Part shown: positions 48,502 through 56,610 of the stretch, in pieces
Layout: every line of letters begins with the position of its first letter
How positions within the stretch are numbered: the stretch's first letter is position 1
DNA from: Scatosoma sp045643825
Lineage (GTDB): Bacteria; Bacillota; Clostridia; Christensenellales; Borkfalkiaceae
Assembly: GCA_045643825.1 (NCBI GenBank)
Contig: JAZRFV010000084.1
Span: forward strand, 8,370 to 72,369
Direction of reading: 5' to 3'
DNA length: 64,000 bases
Program-made: the position numbers and the translations under genes
Notes under the pieces: model-generated
Seen by the model: the letters and a program-made list of their open reading frames with translations, nothing else
Told to the model about the DNA's origin: nothing
Database searches by the model: none

Positions 48502-50079
48502 ATGTTACAGGTTACAGGGGTATCCCTTCAATTTGGCAGTAAAAAGTTGTTTGAAGACGTAAATTTGAAGTTTACGAAGGGAAACTGCTATGGTATCATT
48601 GGTGCAAACGGTGCAGGCAAATCTACCTTCTTAAAGGTACTTTCCGGGGAGCTTGAACCCCAAAAGGGTTTCGTTTCTTTGGACAAGAATGAACGTATGT
48701 CCGTTTTGCAACAAAACCAAAATATGTATGACAATGAAACGGTTTTGCGTACCGTTATGCTTGGTTACAAGCGTTTGGTCGAAATCATGGATGAAAAGGA
48801 TGCTTTGTACGCAAAGCCTGACTTTTCGGAAGAAGATGGCGTTCGCGCAGCGGATTTGGAAAGCGAATTTGCTGAAATGAACGGCTATGATGCGGAATTC
48901 CAAGCCGCACAGCTACTTAACGCATTGGATATTGGTGAAGAATACCACTATTCGTTGATGAGTGATTTGGATGCAAAGCAAAAGGTGCGTGTATTGCTTG
49001 CACAGGCATTGTTCGGCGATCCTGACGTATTGCTTTTGGACGAGCCTACCAACAACCTTGACATTAAAACGGTTAGATGGCTTGAAAACTATTTGATGGA
49101 CTTTGAAAATACCATCATTATCGTTTCCCACAACCGTCACTTCCTTAATAAAGTATGTACCAACATTTGCGACGTTGACTTTGGTAAAATCAACATGTAC
49201 GTTGGTAACTACGATTTCTGGTATCAAACCAGCCAATTGCTTGCGCGTCAACAAAAGGACCAAAACAAGAAAGCAGAGCAAAGAGCGAAGGAATTGCAAG
49301 AATTTATTGCGCGTTTCGCGGCAAACGCGTCCAAGTCTCGTCAGGCTACCTCGCGTAAGAAAGAGCTTGAAAAGCTTACGATTAACGACTTTAAGCCGTC
49401 CCTTCGTAAATATCCCTTCATTGATTTCAAGTTTGAAAAAGACATTGGCAACGATATCCTTATCGTAGAGGACTTGACCAAGGAAGGTTACTTTGAAAAG
49501 GTTTCCTTCAGTGTTCAGCGTGATGAAAAAATCGGTATCGTATCCGATAAGAGTACCACTCTTACGATGCTCTACGATATTTTGATGGGTAAAGAACAGC
49601 CCGACTCTGGTACGGTGAAGTGGGGTAAAACGATTTCCGTTTCCTATTTCCCTCAAAACAACAACGATTACTTCATGGGTTGCGACTTGAACTTGGTGGA
49701 ATGGCTTTCGCAATACTCCAACGACCATTTCGAAGAATATCTTCGTGGTTGGCTGGGTAGAATGCTTTTCTCGGGCGAAGAAGCGTTGAAGAAGGCAAAG
49801 GTGCTTTCCGGTGGCGAAAAGGTACGCTGTATGCTTGCTAAAATGATGCTTGAGGGCAGCAATTTCCTTATTTTTGACGAACCGACCAACCACCTTGATC
49901 TCGAATCGATTACCGCACTTAACAATGGTTTAAGCAATTATAAGGGCTGTATGTTGTTGACCTCGCACGACCAAGAATTGATGAATACCGTTGCAAACCG
50001 TATTATCGAAATCAACGATAAGAAGACCTACGATAGACCTGTTACCTACGACGAATATATCGACGAAACACATTCTTAA
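48502..50079 (+). CDS. ABC-F protein (YbiT-like) with one degenerate nucleotide site
   Basis: A 525-residue cytosolic protein with two ABC ATPase domains and the ABC-F linker ('KSRQATSRKKELEKL'), so a ribosome-associated translation factor rather than a transporter. Domain 1 has Walker A 'GANGAGKST' (34-42) and Walker B 'VLLLDEPTNNLD', but its signature reads 'SDLDAKQK' (154-161) instead of LSGGQ. Domain 2 has an intact signature 'LSGGEK' (435-440) and 'FLIFDEPTNHLD', but no Walker A: 'IGIVSDKSTT' (344-353). The intact parts make one composite ATP site and the degenerate parts the other. GAGG precedes the ATG. Own promoter and terminator. Confidence 0.88.
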   Translation: MLQVTGVSLQFGSKKLFEDVNLKFTKGNCYGIIGANGAGKSTFLKVLSGELEPQKGFVSLDKNERMSVLQQNQNMYDNETVLRTVMLGYKRLVEIMDEKDALYAKPDFSEEDGVRAADLESEFAEMNGYDAEFQAAQLLNALDIGEEYHYSLMSDLDAKQKVRVLLAQALFGDPDVLLLDEPTNNLDIKTVRWLENYLMDFENTIIIVSHNRHFLNKVCTNICDVDFGKINMYVGNYDFWYQTSQLLARQQKDQNKKAEQRAKELQEFIARFAANASKSRQATSRKKELEKLTINDFKPSLRKYPFIDFKFEKDIGNDILIVEDLTKEGYFEKVSFSVQRDEKIGIVSDKSTTLTMLYDILMGKEQPDSGTVKWGKTISVSYFPQNNNDYFMGCDLNLVEWLSQYSNDHFEEYLRGWLGRMLFSGEEALKKAKVLSGGEKVRCMLAKMMLEGSNFLIFDEPTNHLDLESITALNNGLSNYKGCMLLTSHDQELMNTVANRIIEINDKKTYDRPVTYDEYIDETHS

Positions 50080-50085
50080 TAGACA

Positions 50086-50116
50086 AAAAAAACCGTATGA
50101 ACCCATACGGTTTTTT
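50086..50116. terminator. Terminator after the ABC-F gene
   Basis: A 7-bp core stem (50093-50099 with 50104-50110) extended by A/T runs, 4-nt loop; T-runs on both strands. Confidence 0.85.
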
Positions 50117-50119
50117 ATT

Positions 50120-50126
50120 TTCGACA
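50120..50126 (-). promoter_or_regulatory. Spo0A box upstream of the spo0A-like gene
   Basis: TTCGACA is the exact complement of the 0A box TGTCGAA, 82 bp before the -35 element of the spo0A-like gene. A 7-mer can occur by chance, but the context is meaningful. Confidence 0.45.
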
Positions 50127-50144
50127 AATTTCGGGACGGATTAT

Positions 50145-50206
50145 CGATTATTTTACAATAATATACGATTATTTTAAAAATATTTTTGAATATTGTAAAA
50201 TAATCG
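50145..50206. promoter_or_regulatory. Long inverted repeat directly before the spo0A-like promoter
   Basis: Sixteen bases (50145-50160, CGATTATTTTACAATA) recur as an exact inverted copy at 50191-50206. A third, direct partial copy (CGATTATTTTA) starts at 50166. The right arm ends one base before the -35 box. Confidence 0.65.
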
Positions 50207-50207
50207 C

Positions 50208-50236
50208 TTTACAAGTTGCAAATTATGTATTATAAT
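50208..50236 (+). promoter_or_regulatory. Promoter of the spo0A-like gene
   Basis: TTTACA (50208-50213), 17-nt spacer, TATAAT (50231-50236); a vegetative (sigma-A) type promoter. Confidence 0.78.
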
Positions 50237-50278
50237 AGGGCTACCATATGGAAAAAACTTAACACAAGGAGAACTATT

Positions 50279-51037
50279 ATGAGAACAAACACAGTTATTT
50301 TACTTGAATCGAATATGGCGGTATTATCGCAATTAAGGGATGCATTGAGCGAGGATCGAAACTTTAACGTTGTATATGCAGGCGACGATGGCGATGAAGG
50401 AATCAAACAAATTCTTTCCTTGAAACCTGATTTGGTGATTGTAGGCATGATATTAAAGGGTACGGACGGCTGTGGTGTAATCCGTATGGTGAAAAAGACG
50501 TGGGCGAATGCTAAAATTATCGCTATGGGTATCCCCAACGATGCATTGGTGGAACGGGCGATGTCGGAAGGCGCAGCTTATTATCTTGGAAAACCGTTTT
50601 CCGTTTCTACGGCGATGGAACGTATCCAAGAGCTGATGAAGGATAAGCCCTCTAACGGAAAGGATACGGCGGTAAAGCGTAAGCCTATCACGATAGAGGA
50701 AAAGATAAGTGAAATTTTCATTGCAATCGGTATTCCTCCGCATATTAAAGGCTATGGTTATTTAAGGGAAGGTATTAAGGCGACGATTGAGCGCCCGTAT
50801 ATCATAAACAGTGTTACGAAAGAATTGTATCCGTCTATCGCAAAGAAATTTAGCACAACGCCGAGTAAGGTAGAAAGGGCGATTCGGCACGCAATCGAGG
50901 TTGCGTGGAATAGAGGTCGTATCGATGCAATTAACGCTATTTTTGGGGCAAGGATTTATCTTGGCGTGGAAAAGCCGACTAATAGCGAATTTATCGCCCT
51001 TGTTGCGGATAAACTTATTCTTGAAAATATGGTATAA
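50279..51037 (+). CDS. spo0A: Spo0A-family regulator with a degenerate receiver domain
   Basis: A 252-residue protein. The C-terminal DNA-binding domain is clearly Spo0A ('IPPHIKGYGYLREGI', 'TKELYPSIAKKFSTTPSKVERAIRHAIEVAW', split here only for length). The N-terminal receiver fold is kept, with Lys105 in 'YLGKPF', but the phosphorylation site Asp is Gly56 ('IVGMILKG'), the acidic pocket reads 'LESN' instead of 'ADDN', and the conserved Thr/Ser is Gly84 ('IAMGIP'). It therefore cannot be controlled by ordinary Asp phosphorylation. It may be constitutively active, respond to another signal, or act beside a normal Spo0A encoded elsewhere. ATG 50279 has AAGGAG upstream. Confidence 0.85.
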   Translation: MRTNTVILLESNMAVLSQLRDALSEDRNFNVVYAGDDGDEGIKQILSLKPDLVIVGMILKGTDGCGVIRMVKKTWANAKIIAMGIPNDALVERAMSEGAAYYLGKPFSVSTAMERIQELMKDKPSNGKDTAVKRKPITIEEKISEIFIAIGIPPHIKGYGYLREGIKATIERPYIINSVTKELYPSIAKKFSTTPSKVERAIRHAIEVAWNRGRIDAINAIFGARIYLGVEKPTNSEFIALVADKLILENMV

Positions 51038-51042
51038 AAATA

Positions 51043-51070
51043 AAAGGACAGCTTTAAAAAGCTGTCCTTT
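51043..51070. terminator. Bidirectional terminator between spo0A and groEL
   Basis: A perfect 12-bp stem (51043-51054 with 51059-51070), 4-nt loop, serving both converging genes. Confidence 0.8.
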
Positions 51071-51091
51071 GCCATTATTTTTCGGTTTTTA

Positions 51092-52717
51092 TTAATACAT
51101 ACCGCCCATATCACCGCCAGGAGCCATAGGAGCAGGAGGGGTAGGGATATCGGTTACGATGCTTTCCGTGGTAAGCAAGGTTGCAGCAACGGAAGCCGCA
51201 TTTTGCAATACGGAACGGGTAACCTTCGTAGGATCGATGATACCGCATTCTACCATATCGCAGTATTTGTTGTTCAACGCATCAAAGCCGTAGTTGGTCT
51301 TTTTGGAGGAAAGTACCTTATCAACGATAACGGAACCATCCAAGCCTGCGTTCTTTGCAATTTGTCTGATGGGTTCTTCCAAAGCCTTCAAAACAATTGC
51401 CGCACCCGTCTTTTCGTCACCGTTCAAGCTTGCAACCAACTTTTTCACGGTAGGAACTGCAGAGAGGAGGGCGCTGCCGCCGCCGGGAACGTAACCTTCT
51501 TCAACTGCTGCTCTCGTTGCCGCCAAAGCATCGTCGATACGCAATTTCTTTTCTTTCATTTCAACTTCGGTTGCTGCGCCTACGCTGATAACTGCTACGC
51601 CGCCTGCAAGTTTTGCAAGACGTTCTTGCAATTTTTCACGATCGTAATCGGATTTGGTTTCAGCAATTTGCGATTTGATGGACATAATGCGTTCTTTAAT
51701 CGCCATGACGTCGCCTGCACCGCCAACGATGGTGGTGTTTTCTTTGTCAACGCGTACGCTTGCCGCTCTACCCAACATATTGATGGTAACTTCCTTGAAT
51801 TCGATGCCCAAATCGGAGGAGATAACTTCACCACCCGTAAGGATTGCGATATCACGAAGCATTTCTTTTCTTCTATCACCAAAGCCAGGAGCTTTTACTG
51901 CAACGGAGTTGAATACACCCTTAAGCTTATTTACGATCAACGCCGCCAAAGCATCGCCTTCAACGTCTTCCGCGATAATAAGGAGTTTAGCGCCTTGTTG
52001 TGCAAGGGGTTCGATTACGGGAAGAATTTCCTGCAAGCTGGAAATTTTCTTATCGGTGATCAAAATGTAGGGGTTTTCCATAACCGCTTCCATTTTATCG
52101 GTATTCGTTACCATGTATGCGGATGCGTAGCCACGGTCAAACTGCATACCTTCTACGGTAGAAAGCTCGGTGTTCATAGACTTGCCTTCTTCTACGGTAA
52201 TAACGCCGTCTTTACCTACGATTTCCATTGCTTTTGCAATCAAGCTACCGATTTCAGGGCTACCAGCCGAGATGGAAGCCGTTTGTTCAATGGCTTTGTT
52301 GCTTTCAACGGCTTTAGAGATGCCTTTGAGGTGTTCAACCGTCGTATCAACAGCCTTTTTGATTCCTTCCTTCAAGATGATGGGATTAGCGCCTGCCGCA
52401 AGGTTTTTCAAACCTTCGCGAACGATTGCTTGCGCCAAAACAACAGCCGTCGTCGTACCGTCGCCAGCAACGTCGTTAGTTTTAGTGGAAACTTCCTTTA
52501 CAAGCTGTGCACCCATATTTTCAAAAGGATCGTTGAGTTCGATTTACTTTGCGATCGTTACACCGTCGTTGGTGATGAGGGGGGCACCGAATTTTTTATC
52601 AAGTACAACGTTTCTACCTTTGGGCCCGAGGGTAATTTTTACCGTATCTGCCAAAACGTTAACGCCTGATTCCAATGCTTTTCTTGCGTCTTCGCCGTAT
52701 TTAATCTGTTTTGCCAT
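51092..52717 (-). pseudogene. groEL: groEL (60-kDa chaperonin) interrupted by an in-frame stop at codon 58
   Basis: From ATG 52717 (GGAGA upstream) the minus strand encodes the normal GroEL start ('KQIKYGEDARKALESGVNVL', 'TLGPKGRNVVLDKKFG', 'ITNDGVTIAK'), then TAA at 52546-52544, then continues in the same frame ('IELNDPFENMGAQLVKEV', 'NDVAGDGTTTAVVLAQAI') to the usual Gly/Met-rich end 'MAPGGDMGGMY'. Full length would be 541 codons, as expected. Relatives have Glu (GAA) at this place, so one base change (plus-strand C to A at 52546) explains the stop. No frameshift or other stop is present. The part from Met 52516 alone would lack equatorial residues and could not form a normal chaperonin. 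It may be an assembly error, a recent mutation, or a decayed second copy. Confidence 0.85.
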
Positions 52718-52736
52718 GTCTATTCTCCTTTTATAA

Positions 52737-53024
52737 TCAGTCTTCTACGATTGCGAGGATATCGCTTTGTTTAATAATCGTAAATTCTTTACCGTCAACT
52801 TTGAAATTAGAGCCAGCGTAGTTGGAACAAAGCACCTTGTCACCAACTTTAACCTGCATTTTTACTTCCTTACCATCGATGATACCGCCAGGGCCAACCG
52901 CTACAACCTGACAGGTTTGGGGCTTTTCTTGTGCGGAAGAGGGAAGGTAAAAACCGCTTTTCGTTTTTTCTTCTACCGTTACGCTTTCGATAACAACTTT
53001 GTCGAATAAAGGTTTAATATTCAT
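52737..53024 (-). CDS. groES: Co-chaperonin GroES
   Basis: A 95-residue GroES, intact: 'IKPLFDKVVIE', the mobile loop region 'EKTKSGFYLPSSAQEKPQ', 'VVAVGPGG' and 'VKVGDKVLCSNYAGSNFKV'. It caps the GroEL ring during folding. GGAGG precedes the ATG. The groEL start lies 19 nt downstream. The leader lacks a CIRCE element. Confidence 0.96.
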   Translation of the reverse strand: MNIKPLFDKVVIESVTVEEKTKSGFYLPSSAQEKPQTCQVVAVGPGGIIDGKEVKMQVKVGDKVLCSNYAGSNFKVDGKEFTIIKQSDILAIVED

Positions 53025-53042
53025 AAATTCCTCCGAAATTGC

Positions 53043-53103
53043 GCCGAGTAATGCTCGGCTTTTATTTACCTTATTATTATAAACATTTTTTTAGGATAAT
53101 CAA
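53043..53103 (-). promoter_or_regulatory. groES promoter and leader hairpin
   Basis: Minus strand TTGATT (53103-53098), 16-nt spacer, TATAAT (53081-53076). The leader has GCCGAG-CATTA-CTCGGC (53059-53043), a 6-bp hairpin about 5 nt before the ribosome-site region. TTAGCACTC/GAGTGCTAA (CIRCE) is absent. Confidence 0.65.
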
Positions 53104-53185
53104 ACAAAAAAAGTGGAAAAAAGAGGAAAAATTTTTATACGGGACAAAAAATGCGACGAAAGGGACGAAAAAGCCTTTGAAAGTA

Positions 53186-53214
53186 TTGCATTTTAATAAA
53201 AATTGTGTTATAAT
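53186..53214 (+). promoter_or_regulatory. Promoter of the dCMP deaminase operon
   Basis: TTGCAT (53186-53191), 17-nt spacer, TATAAT (53209-53214). It may drive everything to the terminator at 59022. Confidence 0.75.
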
Positions 53215-53253
53215 TTATCCAGTATGTATAGCCGTAAAAGGAGGAGTGTTTTT

Positions 53254-53712
53254 ATGGGAATGAATAAATGGGATAAACGTTTTATGGCTTTGACGGAAAC
53301 GGTGGCTACGTGGTCGAGCTGTTATCAGGAAAACCGTCACGTTGGTGCGATTATTGTAAAAGATAAGCGCGTATTGACTACGGGGTATAATGGCGCACCT
53401 GCAGGTATCAAAAGTTGCGAAGAAAAAGGGGAATGCTTACGCCGTAAGCTGAATATTGCAAGCGGGACGAAGCACGAGCTTTGTTTTGCTGTTCACGCGG
53501 AACAAAATGCTATTATTCAGGCGGCTCGTTCTGGTATTAATATCAGCGGTGCAACCCTTTATTGTACGCATCAGCCTTGCGTTATATGCGCAAAAATCAT
53601 TATCAACGCAGGCATTACGCGCGTTGTATATAAAAATGGTTATCCTGACGAATTCTCTTTGCAATTGTTTGAAGAAGCAAAGGTACTCGTTGAGAAATAT
53701 GAAGAAGAATAA
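53254..53712 (+). CDS. Deoxycytidylate deaminase (ComEB-like)
   Basis: A 152-residue zinc deaminase converting dCMP to dUMP for thymidylate synthesis. The zinc and catalytic residues are in 'CFAVHAEQNAI' (His and Glu) and 'HQPCVICAKIIINAG' (C-x2-C); 'VGAIIVKDKRVLTTGYNGAP' and 'CLRR' are typical of dCMP deaminases. ATG 53254 follows GGAGGAG by eight bases. Confidence 0.9.
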   Translation: MGMNKWDKRFMALTETVATWSSCYQENRHVGAIIVKDKRVLTTGYNGAPAGIKSCEEKGECLRRKLNIASGTKHELCFAVHAEQNAIIQAARSGINISGATLYCTHQPCVICAKIIINAGITRVVYKNGYPDEFSLQLFEEAKVLVEKYEEE

Positions 53713-53724
53713 GAGGTATATATT

Positions 53725-54246
53725 ATGAGCAATCCTATCGTTACTTTTGAAATGGAAAACGGTAAAACCTTTAAGGCGGAGCTTTACCCTGAAAAAGCGC
53801 CTAATACGGTAAACAACTTTTTGTCGTTGGTAAACAAGGGTTTCTATAATGGCGTAATCTTTCACCGCGTTATCGCAGGTTTTATGATTCAAGGTGGTGA
53901 TCCCGACGGTATGGGTACGGGTGGTCCTGGTTATCGTATCAAGGGAGAATTCTCGGGTAACGGCTTTACGCAAAACGACATCGCGCACGAAAGAGGTGTT
54001 TTGTCGATGGCTCGTGCACAACATCCCGACTCTGCTGGTTCGCAATTCTTCGTTATGCATGATGATGCGGAATATTTGGATGGACAATATGCTGCATTCG
54101 GCCGTGTAATTGAAGGCATGGAAACGGTGGACGAAATCGCAAATATTAAGACGGATTGGTATGATAAACCTTACGAAGAACAAAAGATGAAATCCGTTAC
54201 GGCGGAAACCTTTGGCGTAGAGTACGCGGAACCTATCAAAGCGTAA
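53725..54246 (+). CDS. Cyclophilin-type peptidyl-prolyl isomerase
   Basis: A 173-residue cyclophilin with no signal peptide, hence cytosolic. Active-site words are 'FHRVIAGFMIQGGDP', 'GVLSMARAQHPDSAGSQFFV' and 'YLDGQYAAFGRVIEGM'. It catalyses cis-trans isomerisation of Xaa-Pro bonds. It lies 12 nt after the deaminase and 10 nt before purB. Confidence 0.93.
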   Translation: MSNPIVTFEMENGKTFKAELYPEKAPNTVNNFLSLVNKGFYNGVIFHRVIAGFMIQGGDPDGMGTGGPGYRIKGEFSGNGFTQNDIAHERGVLSMARAQHPDSAGSQFFVMHDDAEYLDGQYAAFGRVIEGMETVDEIANIKTDWYDKPYEEQKMKSVTAETFGVEYAEPIKA

Positions 54247-54256
54247 GAGGTATACG

Positions 54257-55693
54257 ATGGTTGATTACAGCGTTTATACAAATCCCTTAATGACTCGTTA
54301 TGCTAGCAAGGAAATGCAGCACGCTTTTTCCGACGAAAAACGTTTTAAGCTTTGGAGAAAACTGTGGGTGGCGCTTGCCGAAGCAGAAATGGAGCTTGGC
54401 CTAAACGTCACGCAGGAGCAGGTGGACGAATTGAAACAATACGCGGACGATATCGATTACGAATTGGCTGCTAAATTTGAAAGAGAAGTTCGTCACGACG
54501 TTATGGCGCACGTACACGCTTATGGCGAATATGCGAAAAAAGCAATGCCCATTATTCACTTGGGTGCAACGAGCTGTTTTGTAAATTGCAACGCCGAAGC
54601 GATTATGTTGGACGAAGCATTGGATATTATCTTGAAAAAGCTCGTCAACGTAATGGATAAGCTGAAGAAATTTGCATTGCAATATAAAGACTTGCCTACG
54701 CTTGGCTTTACCCATTTACAGCCTGCACAATTGACCACTGTTGGCAAAAGAGCAACGCTTTGGTTACAGGATTTGGAGATGGATTATATCAACCTTATCC
54801 ACGCCAAAGAAACGATTAAGTTGCGTGGTGTAAAGGGTACAACGGGTACGCAAGCAAGCTTTTTAGAGCTTTTCAACGGTGACGAGGAAAAGGTTAAGGA
54901 ATTGCAAAAGCGTGTTGTTGCAAAAATGGGTTACGACAAGGTATATGGCGTTACGGGGCAAACATACCCTCGTAAGCTTGATTACAATATTTTGTGCGTA
55001 TTGTCGCAAATCGCCCAAAGTGCTTATAAATTCTCTAATGATATTCGTATTTTACAAAATATGAAAGAGATTGAGGAGCCGTTTGCAAAGAAACAAATCG
55101 GTTCGTCGGCGATGGCATATAAACGCAATCCTATGCGTTCTGAACGAATCGGTGCATTGGCAAGATACGTAATTTCTTTGCCTATGAACAGCGCTTTGAC
55201 GGCTTCTACGCAATGGTTTGAAAGAACCTTGGATGATTCGGCAAACCGCCGTATTGTAAACGCGCAGGCCTTCTTGGGGGTAGATGCCATTTTGAACGTA
55301 TATATGGACGTTGCGGATAACCTTGTGGTTTATGAAAAGGTAATCGAAAAGCATATCCGTGCAGAGCTTCCATTTATGGCAACGGAAAATATTATGATGG
55401 AATGCGTGAAGGCTGGCGGTAACCGTCAAGAATTGCACGAACGTATCCGCGTTTTATCCATGGAGGCAGGTAAAACCGTAAAGGTAGAAGGTGAAGATAA
55501 TAACCTTATAGACCTTATCAAGCAAGATGAAATGTTCCGACCTGTTTGGGATCATTTGGGTGATATTCTTGACGGGAAAAACTTTATCGGTAGGGCTCCT
55601 TCGCAAACGGTTGAATTTATCGAGGAAGAAATCGATCCCATTTTAAATAAGCATGCGGATTTGCTTGGTGAAAAGGGTGACGTTCGTTTATAA
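54257..55693 (+). CDS. purB: Adenylosuccinate lyase
   Basis: A 478-residue member of the fumarase/aspartase superfamily, closest to the longer adenylosuccinate lyases. It acts twice in purine synthesis (SAICAR to AICAR, adenylosuccinate to AMP). The signature loop is 'GSSAMAYKRNPMRSER', and 'HDVMAHVHAY' and 'THLQPAQLTTVGKR' supply catalytic residues. GAGG lies six bases before the ATG. It is followed after 9 nt by the 54-residue peptide gene. Confidence 0.95.
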   Translation: MVDYSVYTNPLMTRYASKEMQHAFSDEKRFKLWRKLWVALAEAEMELGLNVTQEQVDELKQYADDIDYELAAKFEREVRHDVMAHVHAYGEYAKKAMPIIHLGATSCFVNCNAEAIMLDEALDIILKKLVNVMDKLKKFALQYKDLPTLGFTHLQPAQLTTVGKRATLWLQDLEMDYINLIHAKETIKLRGVKGTTGTQASFLELFNGDEEKVKELQKRVVAKMGYDKVYGVTGQTYPRKLDYNILCVLSQIAQSAYKFSNDIRILQNMKEIEEPFAKKQIGSSAMAYKRNPMRSERIGALARYVISLPMNSALTASTQWFERTLDDSANRRIVNAQAFLGVDAILNVYMDVADNLVVYEKVIEKHIRAELPFMATENIMMECVKAGGNRQELHERIRVLSMEAGKTVKVEGEDNNLIDLIKQDEMFRPVWDHLGDILDGKNFIGRAPSQTVEFIEEEIDPILNKHADLLGEKGDVRL

Positions 55694-55702
55694 GAGGAAA
55701 TT

Positions 55703-55867
55703 ATGAAGAAAAATACATTACAATACATTGCCATTGGGTTGTTGACTTTAGGTATTGCAATTTTGTTGGGTGTTGGCATTTGGCTTGGCGTATCGGGTTC
55801 GAAGGACGTGCCTACTCCTCCTACCAGCTCCGAATACGACGATGGCGAATGGACAAATAATTATTGA
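55703..55867 (+). CDS. 54-residue single-pass membrane peptide
   Basis: ATG 55703 has AGAGG seven bases upstream. The product begins MKKNTLQY, has one hydrophobic segment (about residues 8-31) and ends in a polar tail rich in Pro, Thr, Ser, Asp and aromatics ('SKDVPTPPTSSEYDDGEWT'). By the positive-inside rule the tail should face out. It lies between purB (9 nt) and an HPr-kinase-like gene (3 nt), in a cassette with a PqqD-like protein, a signal-peptidase-like protein and an exporter, so it may be the substrate of that cassette; alternatively it is a small structural membrane protein. I do not recognise a family. Confidence 0.65.
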   Translation: MKKNTLQYIAIGLLTLGIAILLGVGIWLGVSGSKDVPTPPTSSEYDDGEWTNNY

Positions 55868-55870
55868 TTT

Positions 55871-56608
55871 ATGATATACGAAATTGCAGGGCTTCGCGTT
55901 AAAATTGAAAATCAGTACGATTTCACCACGAAGTTTTGCCACGAATATCTTTCAGAGGATCAAACCTCGCCCGTGGATATCGTTGCAAAGGTTACGGCGG
56001 AGGAATTTGCGGCCGAAAGAGCCACCTCTGAAGCGTTTTCGGATGGATATATTGAAAATATATGCCTGTATCGTAGCTTGTGTAATCAAATCCCCGTGTT
56101 GGGGCGGATGTTGTTACATTGCGCCGTGTTAGAATATGATGGAAAGGGTTACGCCTTTTTAGGCCGTAGTGGGACAGGGAAATCCACACATACCCGCCTT
56201 TGGAAAAAGTATTTGGGCACCCCGAGGATGATTAACGGTGATAAGCCGATTTTACAATTCATCGGGGAAGGCTTTCTTGCCCATGGAACTCCTTGGCGAG
56301 GTAAAGAGTCGTGGGGGATTCGTTCGTTTGCACCCCTTTGTGGACTTTGCTTTTTAGAACAGGCGAAGGAAAACTCTATACGAAGGTTAACGTCTTCCGA
56401 GGTTTCTGCTCGTTTGTTTGGGCAAATTCTTTTACCGGAAGAGGAAGAAAACGTTGTTTCCACGTTAGAGCTTGCGGATAAATTGATTGCAACAACTCCT
56501 GCATATTTATTGAAGTGCGACATTTCAAAAGAAGCTGTAAAGCTGTCGTTCGAGCAATTGACAGGCTTGTCGTTTGAAGAAAGGGAACAATCCCTTGAAG
56601 AGGTATAG
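55871..56608 (+). CDS. HPr-kinase-like P-loop protein of a peptide-processing cassette
   Basis: A 245-residue protein with P-loop 'GRSGTGKST' (98-106), then 'MINGDKPIL' and 'AHGTPWRGKE', the layout of the HPr kinase/PEP-carboxykinase-like fold. Such proteins, lacking the rest of HprK, recur in RiPP clusters, where lasso-type members phosphorylate a peptide serine. Here it probably phosphorylates a peptide or acts as a nucleotide-dependent adaptor. No clear ribosome site is seen; it starts 3 nt after the small peptide stop and may depend on coupled translation. The PqqD-like gene follows after 2 nt. Confidence 0.75.
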   Translation: MIYEIAGLRVKIENQYDFTTKFCHEYLSEDQTSPVDIVAKVTAEEFAAERATSEAFSDGYIENICLYRSLCNQIPVLGRMLLHCAVLEYDGKGYAFLGRSGTGKSTHTRLWKKYLGTPRMINGDKPILQFIGEGFLAHGTPWRGKESWGIRSFAPLCGLCFLEQAKENSIRRLTSSEVSARLFGQILLPEEEENVVSTLELADKLIATTPAYLLKCDISKEAVKLSFEQLTGLSFEEREQSLEEV

Positions 56609-56610
56609 AT

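Noticed and set aside
52500..52560. Frameshift in groEL
   Set aside because: Translation continues in the same frame on both sides of the TAA with the expected residue spacing, so this is a substitution, not an indel.
51203..52669. A 488-codon open frame on the plus strand opposite groEL
   Set aside because: It is out of register with any ribosome site, its translation is Cys/Phe-rich without a recognisable domain, and it mirrors a highly conserved gene. It is a shadow of groEL.
53043..53059. CIRCE element or plus-strand terminator before groES
   Set aside because: The repeat does not contain the CIRCE core, and no plus-strand gene ends there; it is best described as a leader hairpin of groES.
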